Positions 60,889 to 64,000 of a stretch of 64,000 nt of DNA are shown one piece after another; the stretch's first letter is position 1; every line of letters begins with the position of its first letter. Under the pieces are notes generated by a model. That model was not told the DNA's origin. It worked only from the letters and a program-made list of their open reading frames with translations, and made no database searches. The stretch lies in the NCBI GenBank assembly GCA_015075585.1, contig JABTUB010000002.1, positions 558,001-622,000 of the forward strand. The letters run 5' to 3'. This DNA comes from Chloracidobacterium sp. (lineage in GTDB: Bacteria; Acidobacteriota; Blastocatellia; Pyrinomonadales; Pyrinomonadaceae). A program made the translations under genes and the position numbers.

Positions 60889-61989
60889 TCAGACATTGAA
60901 GCGGAAATCGACGACATCGCCGTCCTGCATAACGTATTCCTTGCCCTCAAGCCGAGCCAAGCCTTTTTCGGCGGCGGCCTTTCGCGAACCGCATGCGACA
61001 AGGTCGTCGTATGAAATGATCTCGGCGCGGATAAAGCCGCGTTCGATGTCGGTATGTATCTCGCCGGCGGCCTGCGGTGCTTTCGTACCGATAGGTATGG
61101 TCCACGCACGCACTTCCTTTTCGCCCGCCGTCAGGTAGGACATAAGCCCGAGCATGTGATACGCCGCCTTTATAAGCCCATCGACGCCGCTTGATGCAAG
61201 TCCGAGGTCTTTTAGATATTCGGCACGCTCATCCGCATCGAGTGCGACAAGCTCCGCTTCGAGCTTGGCACAGATAACGACAACATCGGAATTTTCTTTC
61301 GCTGCGTACTCCTTGACACTCGCTACATGCGGGTTCGCATCCGGATCGGCGAGTGCGGCCTCGTCAACATTCGCGGCGTAAACGGTCGGCTTTGTCGTCA
61401 GCAGGAACCAGCTTTTTACGATTGCCTTTTCGTCATCATCGAGACTGACGGCACGTGCCGGACGGCCCTGCTCAAGCACGGGCTGGATCTTATCGAGGAT
61501 CTCGATCTCGCGTTTCGCATCCTTATCGCCCGCCTTTGCGGCACGCATTGCCTTATCGCGCCGTTTCTCTGCCGAAGCAAGGTCGGCAAGCGCCAATTCG
61601 ATCTGGATCGTCTCGATATCGCGGATCGGATCGACACTGCCTTCGACGTGGACGATATTGTCATCGTCAAAGCACCGTACGACCTGCACGACGGCATGCG
61701 TCTCGCGGATATTTGCGAGGAATTGATTGCCGAGGCCCTCACCCTTTGACGCACCGCGCACAAGGCCCGCGATATCAAGGAACTCCACCGTCGCAGGCAC
61801 GACCCTTTGTGCGCCGACAAGTTTTTCGAGCACCGCCAACCGTTCGTCAGGCACGGCTACGACACCGACGTTCGGCTCGATCGTCGCAAAGGGATAGTTT
61901 GCCGCCAATGCGGCCTCTTGTGCGGTCAGTGCATTAAAAAGCGTGGATTTGCCGACATTTGGCAGTCCTACGATCCCGGCTTGTAACAT
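60889..61989 (-). CDS. ychF: Ribosome-binding ATPase YchF
   Basis: A 366-residue Obg-family P-loop ATPase that binds the ribosome and takes part in translation and stress control. G1 is GLPNVGKST, G2/G3 lie in NYPFATIEPNVG and DIAGLVRGASKGEG, and the usual NKxD is replaced by NVDE (NxxE), which gives ATP rather than GTP preference. The C-terminal TGS domain ends with YVMQDGDVVDFRFNV. ATG at 61989 is clear. It is divergent from the DUF3108 gene, with 126 bases between them. Confidence 0.96.
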   Translation of the reverse strand: MLQAGIVGLPNVGKSTLFNALTAQEAALAANYPFATIEPNVGVVAVPDERLAVLEKLVGAQRVVPATVEFLDIAGLVRGASKGEGLGNQFLANIRETHAVVQVVRCFDDDNIVHVEGSVDPIRDIETIQIELALADLASAEKRRDKAMRAAKAGDKDAKREIEILDKIQPVLEQGRPARAVSLDDDEKAIVKSWFLLTTKPTVYAANVDEAALADPDANPHVASVKEYAAKENSDVVVICAKLEAELVALDADERAEYLKDLGLASSGVDGLIKAAYHMLGLMSYLTAGEKEVRAWTIPIGTKAPQAAGEIHTDIERGFIRAEIISYDDLVACGSRKAAAEKGLARLEGKEYVMQDGDVVDFRFNV

Positions 61990-62115
61990 AATCGTCTCTC
62001 GAACAAAACGAGTATTTTACAATGCGGCCTGCGATATTACTACCGAACCCGTCAAGCAGATGAAATATTGGCGACAATCTGACGCAGCTTCGGGTATAAT
62101 CTTCTATTGAACACT

Positions 62116-62913
62116 ATGCGCCTCTCGAAGCTCTCAGCTCTGCTCATTATCTTTCCGGTGCTTTGCTTTTCGGCATTTGCACAGCCGGAACCCGACAAAG
62201 CTGTGTCAAAAATGCCGTTCGGCCCCGGCGAAGTGCTTGTTTATGAAGGCAAACTGACCAAGATCATAAGTGTCGGCGGTATCGCCGACCTCACGTTCAG
62301 TGTTTTGCAAGGCGAAGAGCCGGGCCGGCTCATCATCAAAACAAAAGCGGTCTCGAAGGGCGGGTTTCTGAGCCTCCTTAGCTTCAGCTTTCTTCAGGAA
62401 TACGAAACGGTCGCCGATATGTCTGCCGGGCGCGTCTATAAAACAACCAAGCACGACGTGCAGAAAGAACGTGTACGCGACAGCGTGGCCGATTTTGACT
62501 ACAAGGAAAAGCGCGTAACCTTTGTCGAAACCAACCCGAAAGAGCCGACACGGCCGCCGCGAAACATTGCCTCGGCAGTCGGCGATAAGATGTGGGATCT
62601 GACCTCGGCTATCTATTCGCTGAGGCTCGCACCGCTCGCGGTCGGAGCGAATTTGCAAGTTCCTGTCAGTGATTCGGGCCTTGTTTACGATGTGCCTGTA
62701 CGCGTAACTGCACGCGAACGCCAGAATTCGATCTTCGGAAAGGTTTGGTGCTGGCGGGTCGAGCCGATGATATTCGGCGATGGCCGCCTTATAGAACAAA
62801 AGGGTAAAATGGTCATTTGGATAACGGATGACGCGCGTCGGCTTCCTGTTCGTTCGAAGATCTCGACGTCATTCGGCAAATTGGACGTCCGCCTGAAGTC
62901 GGTCGTGAGCTAG
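62116..62913 (+). CDS. Secreted DUF3108 protein
   Basis: A 265-residue protein from ATG at 62116; a TTG at 62107 is less likely. The signal reads MRLSKLSALLIIFPVLCFSAFAQ. The mature domain matches DUF3108: FGPGEVLVYEGKLTKIISVGGIADLTFSV (cited as GPGEVLVYEGKL), KTKAVSKGGFL, SFLQEYETVADMSAGRVYKT, and near the end VEPMIFGDGRLIEQKGKM then WITDDARRLPVRSKI. DUF3108 proteins form a periplasmic lipocalin-like beta fold in some structures; their function is unknown. It is 77 bases before the next gene on the same strand. Confidence 0.88.
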   Translation: MRLSKLSALLIIFPVLCFSAFAQPEPDKAVSKMPFGPGEVLVYEGKLTKIISVGGIADLTFSVLQGEEPGRLIIKTKAVSKGGFLSLLSFSFLQEYETVADMSAGRVYKTTKHDVQKERVRDSVADFDYKEKRVTFVETNPKEPTRPPRNIASAVGDKMWDLTSAIYSLRLAPLAVGANLQVPVSDSGLVYDVPVRVTARERQNSIFGKVWCWRVEPMIFGDGRLIEQKGKMVIWITDDARRLPVRSKISTSFGKLDVRLKSVVS

Positions 62914-62990
62914 CCGCATTGCCTGCATTATCCCCTTCCTGCTTGTGCTTTTTTCTGCGATGGACGAAAATATGATTTTGCACGGTCAAA

Positions 62991-64000
62991 ATGGCTAAGA
63001 GCACAGAAAGCACAACATCAAAGAAACGAGCAAAAAAGGCCGAAACGGCGCCTGTTGACCCGTTTGCTGAAACAGCGGACGGTACTCCTGCCGAGCCTGT
63101 CAAAAAGCCGAAGGCCGCAAGAACGGCAAGCTCGGCCAAGCCCGCTTCGGCCGACGCGTCGAAGCCGGGTCGCACACGCACTGCTGTAAAAGCGGCAGCG
63201 GCTAAAGATATTGGGGAGCCAAAGAGCGTTCGCAAGAAGGCTCGTAAAACAATTGCACTTGAGATCGATCCTTTTGCAGATGTTGCGGACACAGCACCGC
63301 CGATGCCGAAAAAGGCTGTGAAAAAGTCCCCTGCAAAGCGTACGGTAAAAACAAAAAAGGCGGCTGTTGCGGTGATCGAGCCGCCGGTGTTGCCGGAGCC
63401 GGAAGTCGAACTTTCGCCCGTGTTTCTCGCCCTTCGCGATGTTACGCTGCCCGAATTGGAACGCGAAAATCGTGCACAGCTGCTTGTTCAATCGCCGACG
63501 CGCATTTATTTCTACTGGTCTGTTCGGGCAAATCCCTGGCAGCAGCTCAAAGGTATTTTCGGTAATGATCTCGGCAGCTACACTCTTGTGGTAAAGCTCA
63601 CCGACCTGACCGACGGCTCCGAGCAGATCGACCGCTGCGATGCCGAGGGCAATTGGTGGTTCACTACCGAACCTGATCACGAATACCGGGCCGAGATCGG
63701 CTTCTACGCCGTCAACAGGCCCTATTTCCGCATCATTTACTCGAATCAGGTACGCACGCCGCGCCGCAGCCCGAGTACGCACCCTTCGACCGAATCACGC
63801 TGGACCATCTCGGCGACAAAATTTGCCGAAGTGCTTGATGCATCAGGCTTTTCGCGCGACGCGTACGATGTCGCGATGGCAGGCGATGACGTGGCGGCGG
63901 CTGAGAATACGACACACACGGCATTTCGGCAGTTCATCGGAAACTCAGCGGCCGACCTCAGCAAGATATCGGCGGATGATATTCGCTATGTAATGCTGGC
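62991..64000 (+). CDS. DUF4912 domain protein, N-terminal part (partial)
   Basis: The gene begins ATG at 62991 and is open to the right edge (336 codons seen). The first 125 residues are Lys/Ala-rich and disordered. They include two similar segments, VDPFAETADGTPAEP and IDPFADVADTAPPMP, and look like an unfolded binding tail. The folded part begins PEVELSPVFLALRDVTLPELER, then LLVQSPTRIYFYWS, and contains the DUF4912 pattern (YTLVVKLTDLTDGSEQ, NWWFTTEPDHEYRAEIGFY). Function is unknown; homologues are common in acidobacteria and cyanobacteria. The C-terminus is outside the window. Confidence 0.85.
   Translation, partial: MAKSTESTTSKKRAKKAETAPVDPFAETADGTPAEPVKKPKAARTASSAKPASADASKPGRTRTAVKAAAAKDIGEPKSVRKKARKTIALEIDPFADVADTAPPMPKKAVKKSPAKRTVKTKKAAVAVIEPPVLPEPEVELSPVFLALRDVTLPELERENRAQLLVQSPTRIYFYWSVRANPWQQLKGIFGNDLGSYTLVVKLTDLTDGSEQIDRCDAEGNWWFTTEPDHEYRAEIGFYAVNRPYFRIIYSNQVRTPRRSPSTHPSTESRWTISATKFAEVLDASGFSRDAYDVAMAGDDVAAAENTTHTAFRQFIGNSAADLSKISADDIRYVML

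Overview
The window is a gene-dense stretch of a fairly GC-rich bacterial chromosome with a diderm-type gene set: SecA, TonB-type proteins, many Sec signal peptides and lipoproteins, Mpl, and a PBP4-type carboxypeptidase. I infer an acidobacterium, most likely class Blastocatellia (Pyrinomonadaceae-like). The reasons are an ElbD-type multidomain ether-lipid enzyme, secreted FG-GAP/VCBS-repeat proteins, an S46 peptidase, a glutaminyl cyclase and a 5-fold beta-flower protein in one genome. The lineage is an inference; no rRNA or other marker gene was available to test it.

Layout. 1-8.1 kb: the start of a leftward helicase, then a rightward run of two related exported proteins of unknown function, secA, a TonB-C protein and a secreted beta-propeller protein. 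8.1-20.2 kb: an M19 dipeptidase, a five-PAS GGDEF-EAL protein, a beta-lactamase-fold serine hydrolase, a beta-flower protein, and a leftward pair of an SDR and a 1511-residue reductase/AMP-ligase/ACP/acyltransferase. 20.2-24.3 kb is an accessory patch: GIY-YIG protein, ORF6N protein, VapBC pair, a LarA-like gene with a decayed second 3' end nearby, and a tyrosine (Y1, RAYT-like) transposase flanked by inverted REP palindromes. 24.3-31.9 kb: HAD phosphatase, coaD with an AT-rich operator-like palindrome, an aminotransferase, and a nucleoside salvage/uptake group (deoA, BMP lipoprotein, double ABC ATPase) split by an AbrB-Doc pair and lacking permease genes. 32-43.6 kb: a diheme peroxidase with FG-GAP repeats, PBP4-type carboxypeptidase, Mpl, S46 peptidase, an aminotransferase-pnuC-nadR operon and a 3-methyladenine glycosylase.

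43.7-51.7 kb is a rightward train: DsbA-like thioredoxin protein, glutaminyl cyclase lipoprotein, guanine deaminase, a DMT transporter and the three xanthine dehydrogenase genes. The latter part should convert guanine to xanthine and urate. 51.8-64 kb holds VanW, a TonB protein, a radical SAM/PDZ protein, a second RAYT with its own REP family, alanine dehydrogenase, a POT peptide transporter, a CAU-anticodon tRNA, a transglutaminase-like protein, a PCYCF-like lipoprotein, YchF, a DUF3108 protein and the start of a DUF4912 protein.

The most unusual feature is the second RAYT/REP system. Its palindrome lies immediately next to both ends of the transposase gene, forms a nine-unit tandem array on one side, covers the translation start of the radical SAM gene, contains the stop codon of alanine dehydrogenase, and occurs three times inside the open reading frame of xdhA without breaking it. 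No gap between genes exceeds 300 bases; the longest (60055-60342) shows nothing I can name apart from a short GGAGA/TCTCC palindrome.
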